Shown in pieces: positions 1 through 9,316 of a stretch of 64,000 nt of DNA. Numbering within the stretch: the stretch's first letter is position 1; each line of letters starts with the position of its first letter. The notes beneath the pieces are model-generated. The model searched no databases, had not been told where the DNA came from, and saw only the letters and a program-made list of their open reading frames with translations. This stretch comes from Pedobacter sp. N36a (GTDB taxonomy: Bacteria > Bacteroidota > Bacteroidia > Sphingobacteriales > Sphingobacteriaceae), in assembly GCF_014472395.1 (NCBI RefSeq), contig NZ_JACSZW010000002.1, positions 62,001 to 126,000 on the forward strand, written 5' to 3'. The position numbers and the translations under genes were made by a program.

Positions 1-2175
1 TTAACCTATCGCGGTTCGATGGACTTCCTAAAAGTGCTGAGTTTGGATGTTCAAGGGGTATATTCCAATTCCAATGATCATAGTCCTAATACGCCTGATT
101 ATATGGCCATAAAACCATATGAAGGATTTTTGGATGCCAACGGAACTGCAATTGCCACCTTTTTGAGACCTTACAGCAACAGTCCATATTTCGGATATGA
201 TGGCAGTTATGGCAGTATAAATGCAGAGAAAAACCAGCAGAATATCGCAATGGGACTGTACGACGGCAATTACTACCCTTATAACGACTTTATAGATTAT
301 AAGAATGAGACTAGAAGTAATAACTTCCGTTTTCAGGGAAACCTTAAAGCGAAAATTACAAAAGACCTGAATATCGAATTTGGTGGTGCCTTTGAAAAAG
401 GCTTAAGCACCAATAATTTCATTTCCTCGGAGTCTGCCTATGAAAATAGAATGCGCTTAAACTATTTTGCTAAAGCCGGACAGAACGGACCAGAATTTAG
501 AATTCCTAAAGGCGGTTCAAAACAAACCAATAACTATACAACCGAGACTTACACGATCAGGGCACAGGCAACTTATAACAAGCTGATCAACGATAACCAT
601 GATTTGTCGTTCCTGGCGGGTGTAGAACAGCGTAAATTGACATACCGTACCGAGCGTAATACTTTATTTGGTTATGATGATCGCTCTTTAACCTCTAAAC
701 CATTTGATGCCGGGTTGTTAGGGAACTACAATTTCGCGCCGGATTATATGTATGAGCTGATTCCACTTTCGGGTTACTTGAGCGACTACTCTGCCTACAG
801 TGACTTCTTTAACCAGACCTATCGCGACGATCGTTTTGTGTCTGCTTATGCAAATGGTGCTTATACTTTTAACAAAAAATACAGTGTGACCGGTAGTTTA
901 AGGATCGACCAATCTAATTTATTTGGTTCTGATCCAAAGTTCAGATACACCCCATTATGGTCGGCGGGAGCTGCCTGGAACATTAAGGGAGAAGATTTTC
1001 TGCAAAATGTTTCCTGGTTAGATGAGCTTAAATTAAGAGTGGCGACTGGTTACAATGGTAACATTATCAAATTAAGCGGCCCTTATAACATTCTGAACAA
1101 CAGAATTAATAGTCAGGCGCAGCCGGAACCCATCATCGGTTACTACGTACAGACCCCTGCAAACAGTGGTTTAAGATGGGAAAAAACTGTAAACTACAAC
1201 TTCGGACTTGATTTCGGACTGGGTATGAATCGCATCTCAGGAAGCGTGGATTACTATATCAAACACGCAGAAGATGTGTTTTCTTACCTCGCTACCGATG
1301 CCACAAAAGGTTTCTCCAACCAGTTGGTGAACAACGCGGAAATCATGAATAAAGGGTTAGAGCTGAACCTGAGAAGTGTAAATATACTGAACGACAATTT
1401 CTCCTGGAGTACTCAGCTTACTGCCTCTTTCAACAAGAATGAAGTGTTAAAATATAGAGTAAACACTGCTCCAACCACCTTCAACCAGGTAAATGGCGGA
1501 CAAAGTGTAGAAGGGTACCCATTGAACGCCATCTTCACCTATAACTATAAAGGATTGAATGAATTGGGACAGCCAATGGTGGATGATGGAAATGGCAACA
1601 ATGTAATTTTGAGAAACAATTTCGGTGATGTGGTGGATATTCCTTTATCTGCACTTCATTATGCAGGAACAACCGATCCTAAGTATGTTTTAGGTTTAAC
1701 CAACCAGTTTAAGATGGGCAATTTTGACCTGTCGATGTTGTTCATGTACTATGGTGGCCATGTAGCCAGGATTGCTCCACCAAACTATAATGCGTTCAGG
1801 CCAATGAATGGCGCACAGGATTTCTGGAAGCAGACAGGGGATGAGTTAACTACGCGTATGCCTGGAATTCCTGTTTATGGCACCGAAAACTATTTCGACT
1901 ATGCAGCAATTAATGGCTATACCTATGCTACTGAGTTTGTGAGAAAGATGGATTTCATCGCCCTGCGCAATGTAACCCTGACCTATAAAGTGAAGCCGGA
2001 GGTTTCTAAAAAACTGGGCTTAGATCAAACAAAGCTGTCCATTCAAGTTCAGAATCCCTATAAATATGTGTTTAGCGGAAATGACGTAGATCCTGAAACC
2101 ATCGATTTTAGAAGTGGTGTGCGCAGCTTTGGTGTAGTGCCTGCTTATACTTTTTCTTTAACCACTAATTTTTAA
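1..2175 (+). CDS. SusC/RagA-type TonB-linked outer-membrane protein, C-terminal part
   Basis: The reading frame is open from the first base, so the gene begins upstream of the window; about 724 residues are visible. They have the usual beta-barrel character of SusC-family transporters: many short Tyr/Asn/Gly-rich amphipathic strands and a terminal Phe (ending TTNF), the expected C-terminal signal for outer-membrane insertion. The N-terminal signal peptide, carboxypeptidase-like domain and plug are missing from view. A SusD gene follows after 7 bases, which supports the call, since SusC forms the TonB-driven pore capped by SusD. The TlpA-like and M16 peptidase genes downstream suggest a peptide-like substrate, but that is inference. 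Confidence 0.93.
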   Translation, partial: LTYRGSMDFLKVLSLDVQGVYSNSNDHSPNTPDYMAIKPYEGFLDANGTAIATFLRPYSNSPYFGYDGSYGSINAEKNQQNIAMGLYDGNYYPYNDFIDYKNETRSNNFRFQGNLKAKITKDLNIEFGGAFEKGLSTNNFISSESAYENRMRLNYFAKAGQNGPEFRIPKGGSKQTNNYTTETYTIRAQATYNKLINDNHDLSFLAGVEQRKLTYRTERNTLFGYDDRSLTSKPFDAGLLGNYNFAPDYMYELIPLSGYLSDYSAYSDFFNQTYRDDRFVSAYANGAYTFNKKYSVTGSLRIDQSNLFGSDPKFRYTPLWSAGAAWNIKGEDFLQNVSWLDELKLRVATGYNGNIIKLSGPYNILNNRINSQAQPEPIIGYYVQTPANSGLRWEKTVNYNFGLDFGLGMNRISGSVDYYIKHAEDVFSYLATDATKGFSNQLVNNAEIMNKGLELNLRSVNILNDNFSWSTQLTASFNKNEVLKYRVNTAPTTFNQVNGGQSVEGYPLNAIFTYNYKGLNELGQPMVDDGNGNNVILRNNFGDVVDIPLSALHYAGTTDPKYVLGLTNQFKMGNFDLSMLFMYYGGHVARIAPPNYNAFRPMNGAQDFWKQTGDELTTRMPGIPVYGTENYFDYAAINGYTYATEFVRKMDFIALRNVTLTYKVKPEVSKKLGLDQTKLSIQVQNPYKYVFSGNDVDPETIDFRSGVRSFGVVPAYTFSLTTNF

Positions 2176-2182
2176 AGATCAA

Positions 2183-3523
2183 ATGAACAAGATATATACT
2201 GTGGTACTCCTTTGTACTGTGATGATCAGCGCCTCTTGCAGCAAGTTTCTTGATGTAAAGCCTGTTGGAATTATTATTCCTGAAAAAACTAATGATTATG
2301 AGTTGATGCTGGATGATATTAACATCACCAGATCATTTTATTCGAGTACGATTTTTACTTATGATGACCTCAGCAATGTGACTTTTACACCGCAGACAGA
2401 AACGTCAATTGATGCGAATCTCTATTTCTGGAAGACCTATTTAGATGTCAACTCACAAAGCAGGCCAGCAGCCTGGGCGGATTATTATAACAACATCAGC
2501 AATTTAAACGTGATTGTGGAGGGTGTCCTTAATGCTGCCGATGGTACTCCTCAAAAACGCAAGCAGATTTATGCGGAAGCATTGGTGGCGCGGACTTTTC
2601 CATATTTTCATTTGCTGAGCCTTTTTTCACCGGCATACGATCCCCTGACCGCAACAACAGATTTAGGATTGCCATTCGTAGTTTCTACAGATCAGAACGT
2701 TCCACTTCCAGAGCGCCTTTCCTTAAAAGCGCATTATGATCAGCTAATTGAAGACATTCTAAAAGCGATTCCAGATTTGCCGAACCAGAATATCAATAAA
2801 ACCAGGATCACTAAAAATGTGGCTTATGGAATGCTGTCGCGTATTTATATGAGCATGCGTGATTATCCGAATGCCTTAAAATATGCGGATCTCGTGATTG
2901 CCAGTGGAAATGCGGTTTTGCTGAATTATAACGATTACGCCTCTTCGAATGACCTTCCGCAAACGAATGTGAGTCCGGAGGAGTTGTTTTTGCGCTACTC
3001 TACGAATTCCAGATATAGGTTTTCAAATGAGCTATTGGCGAAGTTCGACCAAAGTACAGACTTGCGCATGAAGCTTTTTACCGCAACTGATGCTGGTGTA
3101 GTTAGTTTTCAGAATGCCAATTATAATCCAAACCGAGGCATTACTTACGCTGAAATTTATTTGAATAAAGCAGAGTGTCTGGCTAGAAGCGGAGCGATTG
3201 ACGAAGGGATGGACATCCTGAATAACACCATTCGCGTAAACCGCATCGCAGAAGAAGCTTACGAGCCGCTGGAAGCAGCAGATCAGGAAGATGCGCTGCG
3301 TATGATTTTATTGGAACGCCGAAGAGAACTGGCTTTCAAAGGTTTGAGGTGGAGTGATATGAAACGTCTGGACAAAGAAAACAGAATGCAGCCAGTGCTT
3401 CGCTATGCGCCAAATGGCACTACAGTATTTGAAACCCTAACGCCAGGCAGTTTGAAATATACCTTCCAGATTCCTTTACAAACCCAGCTGTTTAATCCAA
3501 ACATGAAATTAAATCCAAGATAA
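2183..3523 (+). CDS. SusD/RagB-family outer-membrane lipoprotein
   Basis: 446 residues. A short hydrophobic signal ends in a lipobox with Cys19 (ISASCSKF), so the mature protein is lipid-anchored at the outer membrane. The body is alpha-helical and TPR-like. The typical SusD C-terminal block is present near residues 375-395 (LLERRRELAFKGLRWSDMKR), matching the family pattern of E-R-R-x-E-L then W-x-D-x-x-R. It probably caps the preceding SusC pore and binds its substrate. It lies 7 bases after SusC and 4 bases before the thioredoxin-like gene, so the genes are very likely co-transcribed. Confidence 0.93.
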   Translation: MNKIYTVVLLCTVMISASCSKFLDVKPVGIIIPEKTNDYELMLDDINITRSFYSSTIFTYDDLSNVTFTPQTETSIDANLYFWKTYLDVNSQSRPAAWADYYNNISNLNVIVEGVLNAADGTPQKRKQIYAEALVARTFPYFHLLSLFSPAYDPLTATTDLGLPFVVSTDQNVPLPERLSLKAHYDQLIEDILKAIPDLPNQNINKTRITKNVAYGMLSRIYMSMRDYPNALKYADLVIASGNAVLLNYNDYASSNDLPQTNVSPEELFLRYSTNSRYRFSNELLAKFDQSTDLRMKLFTATDAGVVSFQNANYNPNRGITYAEIYLNKAECLARSGAIDEGMDILNNTIRVNRIAEEAYEPLEAADQEDALRMILLERRRELAFKGLRWSDMKRLDKENRMQPVLRYAPNGTTVFETLTPGSLKYTFQIPLQTQLFNPNMKLNPR

Positions 3524-3527
3524 TAAA

Positions 3528-4742
3528 ATGAAAAGAACAATCCTATATAGTCTGTGTCTGCTGCCAATCATCTCAGCAGCACAGGCACCATTTACGCTTA
3601 AAGGAAAAATCGGCAATTATTCAGCGCCGGCCAAAGTATTTATCAGCTATGCTGGAGGACCTTCAGGAAACAAGTTGATGAGAGACTCTGCAGTCTTAAC
3701 TAATGGCGTATTTACCATCAAAGGACCTGCCATTAAAGAACCTAAATCTATAGAACTTCAATTTAGCCCTAAAGGTTATAGCAGAAATAAGCTGGTGATG
3801 GAGTCTTATCAGATGTACAATAACCTGGATCATATTGATAAATTCAGAATGCTAGTGCAGTCTGGGAAGAATGAAATCAGCTCAAAAGATTCCCTAAAGA
3901 ATAGTGTGATTGGCGAAAGTCAGATTGAATTACAGCGCAGGAAATTTGAATCCTTTATCAAACCTGTTTCTGACCCATTAAGGGAAGAGGAACGTGTTTG
4001 GACAGCGATGGCTGAACTAAGAACTCAAAATAAGCCGATCGATGAGAAAGCCTACCTGGCCTCACTGGAAAAAAGAATAGTTTTAGAGCGTGCTTATAAG
4101 TTAAAATTGGCAGACTTTGTTCGTGCCAATCCTGATGCTTATTTCAGTGCGGTTGCGCTGACTAAACTGTTATCAGCAGGCACGCAAGCAAGCGCTGTAG
4201 ACAAGCAGAAGGCCGAAGATCTGGTGTTTGTGAAGGAATTGGTGAAGGTTTTAACACCAAAAGTCAAGCAATACCAGATTTTCGCTGGTGTTCAATATTA
4301 TATCACTGAACTGGAGAAAAAGCCGGTGGATATCGATTATAAAAACTTCACACAATTTACACCAGAAGGGAAGTCTGTAAGCTTAAACGACTTTAAAGGG
4401 AAATACCTGTTTGTAGATTTTTGGGCCTCATGGTGCGGACCTTGCCGCGGGGAAAATCCGAATGTGCTACGTGCCTACAACAACTACAAGCAAGATGGCC
4501 TGGAGATTTTAGGGGTTTCTTTTGATGATAAAAAGGAAGCCTGGCTGAAAGCAATAGAAGAGGACAAAATGCCATGGACGCAGATTTCTGTACTGAAAGG
4601 CTTCCAGAATGAAGCCGCAGACTTGTACGAGATTCAAGGTATTCCTGCCAGTATACTCATCAATCCAGAAGGGAAGATCATTGCTTATGACCTTCGTGCG
4701 GAAGATTTAGAAAGAAAATTATTGGAAATATTTAAACACTAG
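3528..4742 (+). CDS. TlpA-like thioredoxin-domain protein with N-terminal DUF4369-like region
   Basis: 404 residues with a cleavable signal peptide (cut after about residue 18, SAAQA). The N-terminal half resembles the DUF4369 region common in Bacteroidota TlpA-like proteins (GKIGNY..PAKVFISYAGG). The C-terminal half is a thioredoxin/AhpC-TSA domain with the redox motif W302-C-G-P-C306 and a cis-Pro region around GIPASIL. It should act in the periplasm as a thiol-disulfide oxidoreductase or reductant. Position between SusD and an M16 peptidase is a recurrent arrangement in this phylum, whose exact role is not established. Confidence 0.9.
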   Translation: MKRTILYSLCLLPIISAAQAPFTLKGKIGNYSAPAKVFISYAGGPSGNKLMRDSAVLTNGVFTIKGPAIKEPKSIELQFSPKGYSRNKLVMESYQMYNNLDHIDKFRMLVQSGKNEISSKDSLKNSVIGESQIELQRRKFESFIKPVSDPLREEERVWTAMAELRTQNKPIDEKAYLASLEKRIVLERAYKLKLADFVRANPDAYFSAVALTKLLSAGTQASAVDKQKAEDLVFVKELVKVLTPKVKQYQIFAGVQYYITELEKKPVDIDYKNFTQFTPEGKSVSLNDFKGKYLFVDFWASWCGPCRGENPNVLRAYNNYKQDGLEILGVSFDDKKEAWLKAIEEDKMPWTQISVLKGFQNEAADLYEIQGIPASILINPEGKIIAYDLRAEDLERKLLEIFKH

Positions 4743-4771
4743 TGAACCTAACAGGTAAATCTAAAATTTAC

Positions 4772-7702
4772 ATGAACACACCTAACTTTAAAATTAGCCT
4801 GATTATCGGGCTAATTTTTTTTACGGCTTTATCGGCCGGCGCGCAAAACAAACAAAACAAGTATCAATGGAAAACAGCATCATCGGCTGGCTATTCTTAT
4901 AAATACATTACTAATGATCCTGCTAAAGCAAGATTTTATACTTTGAAAAATGGCCTTACGGTCATCCTCAGTGAAAACAAAAAAGAGCCAAGGATTACCT
5001 CTAAGATTGCAGTGCGGGCAGGAAGTAATACAGATCCGAAAGCACATACGGGTTTAGCCCATTACCTGGAACATTTGCTGTTTAAAGGGACGGATAAATA
5101 TGGTTCTTTAGACTGGGCAAAAGAGCAGCCTCTGATTCAGGAAATCGAAGAGCGATACGAACAATACAACAAAACAACCGACGAGGCTAAGAGAAAGGAG
5201 ATGTACAGAGGGATAGATTCTGTCTCTGTATTGGCTTCAAAATATGCCATCGCCAATGAGTATGATAAGTTGATGGGTGCCATGGGCGGACAGGGTACCA
5301 ACGCGCATACCTGGGTAGAGGAGACTGTTTATGAGGAAGATATTCCTGCTAGCGCATTAGATAAATTCCTTACGGTACAGGCAGAGCGTTTCCGCAATCC
5401 GGTGTTTAGGTTATTCCATACCGAGCTGGAAGCAGTTTATGAAGAGAAAAACGAATCTTTAGACAACGATGGATGGAAAATTCAGCAGGCCATGCACCAT
5501 TATTTGTTTCCTACCCATAATTACGGACAACAAAGTACTATCGGTACCATTGCACACCTGAAAAACCCTTCTCTGAAAGCGATTAGAAAGTATTACAATG
5601 ATTATTATGTGCCTAATAATATGGCGGTGATTATGGTTGGTGATTTCAAATCCGATGAGCTAGTGAAAAAGATCGATCAGTATATGGGTTATATGAAAGC
5701 AGCACCTGTGAAAGCCTATCAGCCAGCAGCTGAAAAGCCATTGGCCGGACCAATTGTACAGGATATTTATGGGCCTACTTCTGAAAGTCTGGCTTTAGGC
5801 TATCGCATTGGCGCCAACGGAACTAAGAATGCATTGATGGCGGGTTTGGTCGCTGAAATTCTTTCTAATGGAAAGGCTGGTCTGCTGGACTTAAACCTGT
5901 CACAGCCACAAAAAGTGTTAGAGGCAGGAGCTTATACCAGACAATATAAAGACTACGGTATATTTTCAATTTACGCAGCACCGAAGGAAGGCCAGAGCTT
6001 AAAAGAAGTCAAGGATTTGGTATTGGCACAAATTGAGCTGCTGAAAACCGGAAACTTTTCTGAGGCATTGCTAAAGGCAATCGTAGCCAATCAAAAGCTG
6101 AGGGCCTTAAATGATATAACAGACAATGCTTCAAGAGCGGAAGATTTGATGAGTGACTATATCAAGTCGAACAGTGAAAACTGGATTCAGGAAGTTTCCA
6201 GAATTGATGATATAGAAAAAGTAACCAAGGGGGAAATCGTTAGTTTTTCAAAAACTTTCTTTGCAAACAATTATGTCGTATTAAACAAGTATCAAGGAGA
6301 GGGGCCTCAGGTGGATAAAGTAGAAAAACCACCGATTACTGCAGTAGAAACCAATGCGGGTTCACAATCAGATTTCCTTAAAATGGTAGGAAAGATTCCA
6401 GCCGAGACTATTGCTCCGAAATGGCTGGATTTCCAAAAAGACATTCAACATGGAAAATTTGGGGCAGCGGAAATTTATGCAGTGCAAAATAAAGATAACC
6501 AGCTATTTCGTCAGTATTTTCAATTCGAAATGGGTAATTGGAACAGCAAACTTTTGCCGGTAGCAGCAGCTTACCTCAACTTTTTGAGCCACGATAAAAA
6601 GTTCTATGAACTGGCTTGTAATTTCTTCCTGAATGTGGACAATCAGGTGACTACCATCGGCCTGACTGGATTACAGGAAAACTACAGCAAAGCGATGCAT
6701 TTGCTGAAAGAAGTTCTATCAAATGGTCAGGTAGATCAGGCCGCTTTTATCGCGATGAAAGAAAACCTGTTAAAAAACCGTCAGAACAATAAGTTAAATA
6801 AAGGGAGTATGATGCAGGCCATGTTGAGCTATGCGGCTTATGGCAAGAACAACCCGTACAATTTTACCCTGTCGGATGCGGAAATCAACAACCTAAAACC
6901 AGAAGAACTGATTGCCGTACTTCGGGATCTTTTTCAATACAAGTACAGCGTAATTTATTATGGACCGGCAGGATTGCCTGAATATAAAGTGCTGCTTCAA
7001 GCAAATCATGAGGTAGCTACACAGTTCAAGGCATATCCTGAGGCGATGGCCTTTAAGAAGCTGGAGCAGAATGAAAATAAGGTGCTCTTTACAGATTATA
7101 ATATGTTGCAGGCTGATGTGAGCTGGTATCGCAATGCGAATGTATATGCACCAGCACAGGAAGTAACTGCCGACTTGTTCAATAATTACTTTGGTTTTGG
7201 TATGGGCTCCATCGTTTTTCAAACGCTAAGGGAATCGAAAGCTTTGGCTTACAGCACCAGTGCAGTTTATGGAAAACCAAGAAAAAAAGAAGATCATTTT
7301 TACGTGACTGCGTTTATTGGTTGTCAGGCGGATAAGGTAGACGATGCCATTAAAGGCATGAATACTTTACTTAACGAATTGCCTTATAATGAAAAAGCAT
7401 TCCAGTCTGCAAAAATGAGTCTTGCTACTCAGCTGGAAACAGAAAGAATCATGGAGGATCGAATTATATTCAGTTATATCGATGCAAAGCGCAAAGGGCT
7501 GGATGATGATTTAAGGAAAGATGCGTACGCAGCGATTCCTAAGCTTTCTTTTACGGATATTAAAAAGCTTCACCAGGATTATTTTGCAAACCAGGCCTAT
7601 ACTTATTGTATCGTAGGTTCGCAGAAAAATCTGCCGCTTTCTCAATTGTCGAATTACGGAAAGGTGGAAAGTCTATCATTAGACACGCTTTTTGGATACT
7701 AA
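4772..7702 (+). CDS. M16-family zinc metallopeptidase, secreted
   Basis: I chose the ATG at 4772 rather than the upstream in-frame GTG at 4742, because 4772 begins directly with a signal peptide (MNTPNFKISLIIG...SAGAQ) and avoids overlap with the preceding stop. The product is 976 residues, the usual size for a two-module insulinase-like peptidase. The inverted zinc motif H97-Y-L-E-H101 is intact, with the downstream acidic EAVYEEKNE segment supplying the third ligand. A lysine/glutamate-rich insertion lies between the two motifs. It probably degrades peptides in the periplasm or at the outer membrane. It ends the SusCD-TlpA operon and is followed by two hairpins. Confidence 0.93.
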   Translation: MNTPNFKISLIIGLIFFTALSAGAQNKQNKYQWKTASSAGYSYKYITNDPAKARFYTLKNGLTVILSENKKEPRITSKIAVRAGSNTDPKAHTGLAHYLEHLLFKGTDKYGSLDWAKEQPLIQEIEERYEQYNKTTDEAKRKEMYRGIDSVSVLASKYAIANEYDKLMGAMGGQGTNAHTWVEETVYEEDIPASALDKFLTVQAERFRNPVFRLFHTELEAVYEEKNESLDNDGWKIQQAMHHYLFPTHNYGQQSTIGTIAHLKNPSLKAIRKYYNDYYVPNNMAVIMVGDFKSDELVKKIDQYMGYMKAAPVKAYQPAAEKPLAGPIVQDIYGPTSESLALGYRIGANGTKNALMAGLVAEILSNGKAGLLDLNLSQPQKVLEAGAYTRQYKDYGIFSIYAAPKEGQSLKEVKDLVLAQIELLKTGNFSEALLKAIVANQKLRALNDITDNASRAEDLMSDYIKSNSENWIQEVSRIDDIEKVTKGEIVSFSKTFFANNYVVLNKYQGEGPQVDKVEKPPITAVETNAGSQSDFLKMVGKIPAETIAPKWLDFQKDIQHGKFGAAEIYAVQNKDNQLFRQYFQFEMGNWNSKLLPVAAAYLNFLSHDKKFYELACNFFLNVDNQVTTIGLTGLQENYSKAMHLLKEVLSNGQVDQAAFIAMKENLLKNRQNNKLNKGSMMQAMLSYAAYGKNNPYNFTLSDAEINNLKPEELIAVLRDLFQYKYSVIYYGPAGLPEYKVLLQANHEVATQFKAYPEAMAFKKLEQNENKVLFTDYNMLQADVSWYRNANVYAPAQEVTADLFNNYFGFGMGSIVFQTLRESKALAYSTSAVYGKPRKKEDHFYVTAFIGCQADKVDDAIKGMNTLLNELPYNEKAFQSAKMSLATQLETERIMEDRIIFSYIDAKRKGLDDDLRKDAYAAIPKLSFTDIKKLHQDYFANQAYTYCIVGSQKNLPLSQLSNYGKVESLSLDTLFGY

Positions 7703-7710
7703 AAAAACAA

Positions 7711-7746
7711 AAGCCTAAAGGCTGGTGTATGCCGGCCTTTAGGCTT
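7711..7746 (+). terminator. Hairpin after the M16 peptidase gene
   Basis: AAGCCTAAAGGC pairs with GCCTTTAGGCTT, extended by three more pairs, with a 6-base loop. It starts 9 bases after the peptidase stop codon. There is no long T run after it, so it may act together with the next hairpin. Confidence 0.6.
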
Positions 7747-7763
7747 GAGAATGCATGTTATAA

Positions 7764-7797
7764 AAAACGCCGTCCTAAAATATTAGGACGGCGTTTT
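7764..7797. terminator. Bidirectional terminator between convergent genes
   Basis: A perfect 15-base inverted repeat (AAAACGCCGTCCTAA and its complement) with a 4-base loop, with A residues on one side and T residues on the other. It works in either direction on paper and lies between the end of the M16 gene and the end of the fasciclin gene on the opposite strand. Confidence 0.85.
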
Positions 7798-7806
7798 CTA
7801 TTTAAA

Positions 7807-8385
7807 TTATTTCGGCATTAAGACGGTATCTACTACATGGATCACCCCATTTTTTTGATGCACATCTGCAATGGTTACGGTACTCATTCCACCTTTTTCA
7901 TCTTTCAAAACCAGTTTATTTCCTTTCATCCATGCCCAAAGCTTTCCACCTTCTACAGTAGTCAATTCTGCTTTTCCATTTCCTTTTTTGATGGCTGCTG
8001 CGATGGCTTTGCTGTCCATTTTTCCCGCAACTACGTGATAGGTTAATATTTTGCTCAGCGTTGCTTTATTTTCTGATTTAAGGAGTGTTTCAACGGTTCC
8101 TTTAGGAAGTTTATTGAAAGCTTCGTTTGTCGGTGCAAACACGGTAAAAGGTCCTGCTCCTTTAAGGGTTTCTACTAAGCCGGCCGCTTTTACTGCTGCT
8201 ACCAAAGTCGTGTGGTCTTTTGAGTTCACCGCATTATCGATGATATCTTTTGAAGGATACATGGCTGCGCCGCCCACCATTTTTGTTTTTTCAGCCATGC
8301 CCATTTTTGACTGGGCCTGAACTGTAATATTGGATGCAAATGTGATAGCTACTAGGACAATTGCAGTTAAGAAAACTTTTTTCAT
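7807..8385 (-). CDS. Fasciclin (FAS1) domain secreted protein
   Basis: 192 residues from the ATG at 8385. A longer in-frame start at 8427 would put a polar extension before an otherwise perfect signal peptide (MKKVFLTAIVLVAITFAS...VQAQ), so the inner start is preferred. One FAS1 domain fills the rest, with both conserved blocks: H1 (GPFTVFAPTNEAFNKLP) and H2 near the end (NGVIHVVDTVLMP), plus the central LTYHVVAGK. FAS1 proteins are extracytoplasmic and often adhesive; the specific role here is unknown. It is a single gene with its own terminator. Confidence 0.93.
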   Translation of the reverse strand: MKKVFLTAIVLVAITFASNITVQAQSKMGMAEKTKMVGGAAMYPSKDIIDNAVNSKDHTTLVAAVKAAGLVETLKGAGPFTVFAPTNEAFNKLPKGTVETLLKSENKATLSKILTYHVVAGKMDSKAIAAAIKKGNGKAELTTVEGGKLWAWMKGNKLVLKDEKGGMSTVTIADVHQKNGVIHVVDTVLMPK

Positions 8386-8505
8386 GTTTATGTTTATTTG
8401 ATTGCATTTACGCAAACAGATACCCATTCGGTTTTTGATGTACTGAATAAAATATTTAAACTTTTTTTTGAAAACTGTTTGTCAGAGGGAAGAAATTGGT
8501 GCGCA

Positions 8506-8732
8506 TGTGGAGTGGAGAAGGTTTCCGAATGCTCGCCTCCATATATGAAGGCATTGGAAGAGGGGAGCCATTCCAGCACCAAGGGGACCCTTGGAGAAAA
8601 AGGCTATGGCTTTGGCTTGATTTGGTGAAGCACCTTATACAAGGTTTAGGCGGCACCATGCATCTCCGCAATCTGGAAGGATCAGGGGCTTGTTTTAAGC
8701 TGAAAATACCTTTTCAAAAGACGCTTGTTTAG
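8506..8732 (+). pseudogene. Remnant of a histidine-kinase ATPase domain
   Basis: Two reading frames together spell the end of a HATPase_c domain. One frame gives STKGTLGEKGYGFGLI (the F and G2 boxes, normally ..GTxGEKGxGLGL), then hits a stop. The next frame continues LVKHLIQGLGG and ends EGSGACFKLKIPF, the usual last strands. A single missing T near 8621-8623 would join them. Upstream, a third frame gives an apparent GEGF piece, so there is more than one lesion. No HisKA box or start is left. It lies in the 414-base gap between the fasciclin and MaoC genes, and the rest of that gap shows nothing coding. Confidence 0.75.
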
Positions 8733-8748
8733 CAAAATTCAAAATAAA

Positions 8749-8781
8749 AAAACCTCAGCGAAATACATTCCCTGAGGTTTT
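8749..8781. terminator. Terminator after the MaoC gene and kinase remnant
   Basis: AAAACCTCAG pairs with CTGAGGTTTT around a 13-base loop, with A-rich and T-rich flanks, so it could stop transcription from either side. It is placed for the MaoC gene on the minus strand, whose stop is at 8800. Confidence 0.75.
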
Positions 8782-8799
8782 TGCATTTAGAACGCGCAA

Positions 8800-9258
8800 T
8801 TAAATAAAGTGATAGAGAAAAACGACATTACCGTTGTAAGCTGGCTTAGCCTGACCATTTATTTTTAAGGTGGCCTCGATGACTACCTTGGTAACGCCTC
8901 TTAAATCTGCAATTGAAATTAGTTTTGCCTTTAATTGTACCTCACTGTCTACCAAAACTGGCTGGCCAAACTTGAAACTCTCAATGCCATAATTGATTTC
9001 CATTTTGATGTTACGCACGTCGGCAATCTGCTTCCACAAGTACGGAATTAAGGATAAGGTTAAATAACCATGCGCAATGGTATTTCCGAATGGTCCCTCT
9101 TTCTGCGCTTTATCCGGATCTACGTGGATCCATTGATGATCAAGTGTGGCATCAGCGAATTTGTTAATCTGCTGCTGGTTGATTGTATGCCAGTTGGAAA
9201 CACCGATTTCTTTTCCTAAGTAGGACTTGTATTCTTCGAAACTATTAATAATTTTCAT
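8800..9258 (-). CDS. MaoC-family (R)-specific enoyl-CoA hydratase-like protein
   Basis: 152 residues, a single hot-dog domain of the MaoC/NodN type. The hydratase-2 signature is clear in residues 35-70: D-A-T-L-D-H-Q-W-I-H-V-D, then GPFGNTIAHGYLTLSL, giving the catalytic Asp and His pair of this family. Members hydrate trans-2-enoyl-CoA or act on related thioesters in the cytoplasm; the substrate here cannot be read from sequence. It is followed by a terminator, and an HTH protein gene lies 58 bases upstream on the same strand. Confidence 0.9.
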   Translation of the reverse strand: MKIINSFEEYKSYLGKEIGVSNWHTINQQQINKFADATLDHQWIHVDPDKAQKEGPFGNTIAHGYLTLSLIPYLWKQIADVRNIKMEINYGIESFKFGQPVLVDSEVQLKAKLISIADLRGVTKVVIEATLKINGQAKPAYNGNVVFLYHFI

Positions 9259-9316
9259 TAAATATGAGCGATTTGTCTGTAATAAATATCAAAATTATAG
9301 TAGGAGTAATATAGCA

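Noticed and set aside
4742..4771. GTG start for the first M16 gene
   Set aside because: It overlaps the previous stop and places polar residues before a good signal peptide at ATG 4772.
8051..8320. Plus-strand frames opposite the fasciclin gene
   Set aside because: They are antisense to a strongly supported FAS1 domain and have no domain of their own.
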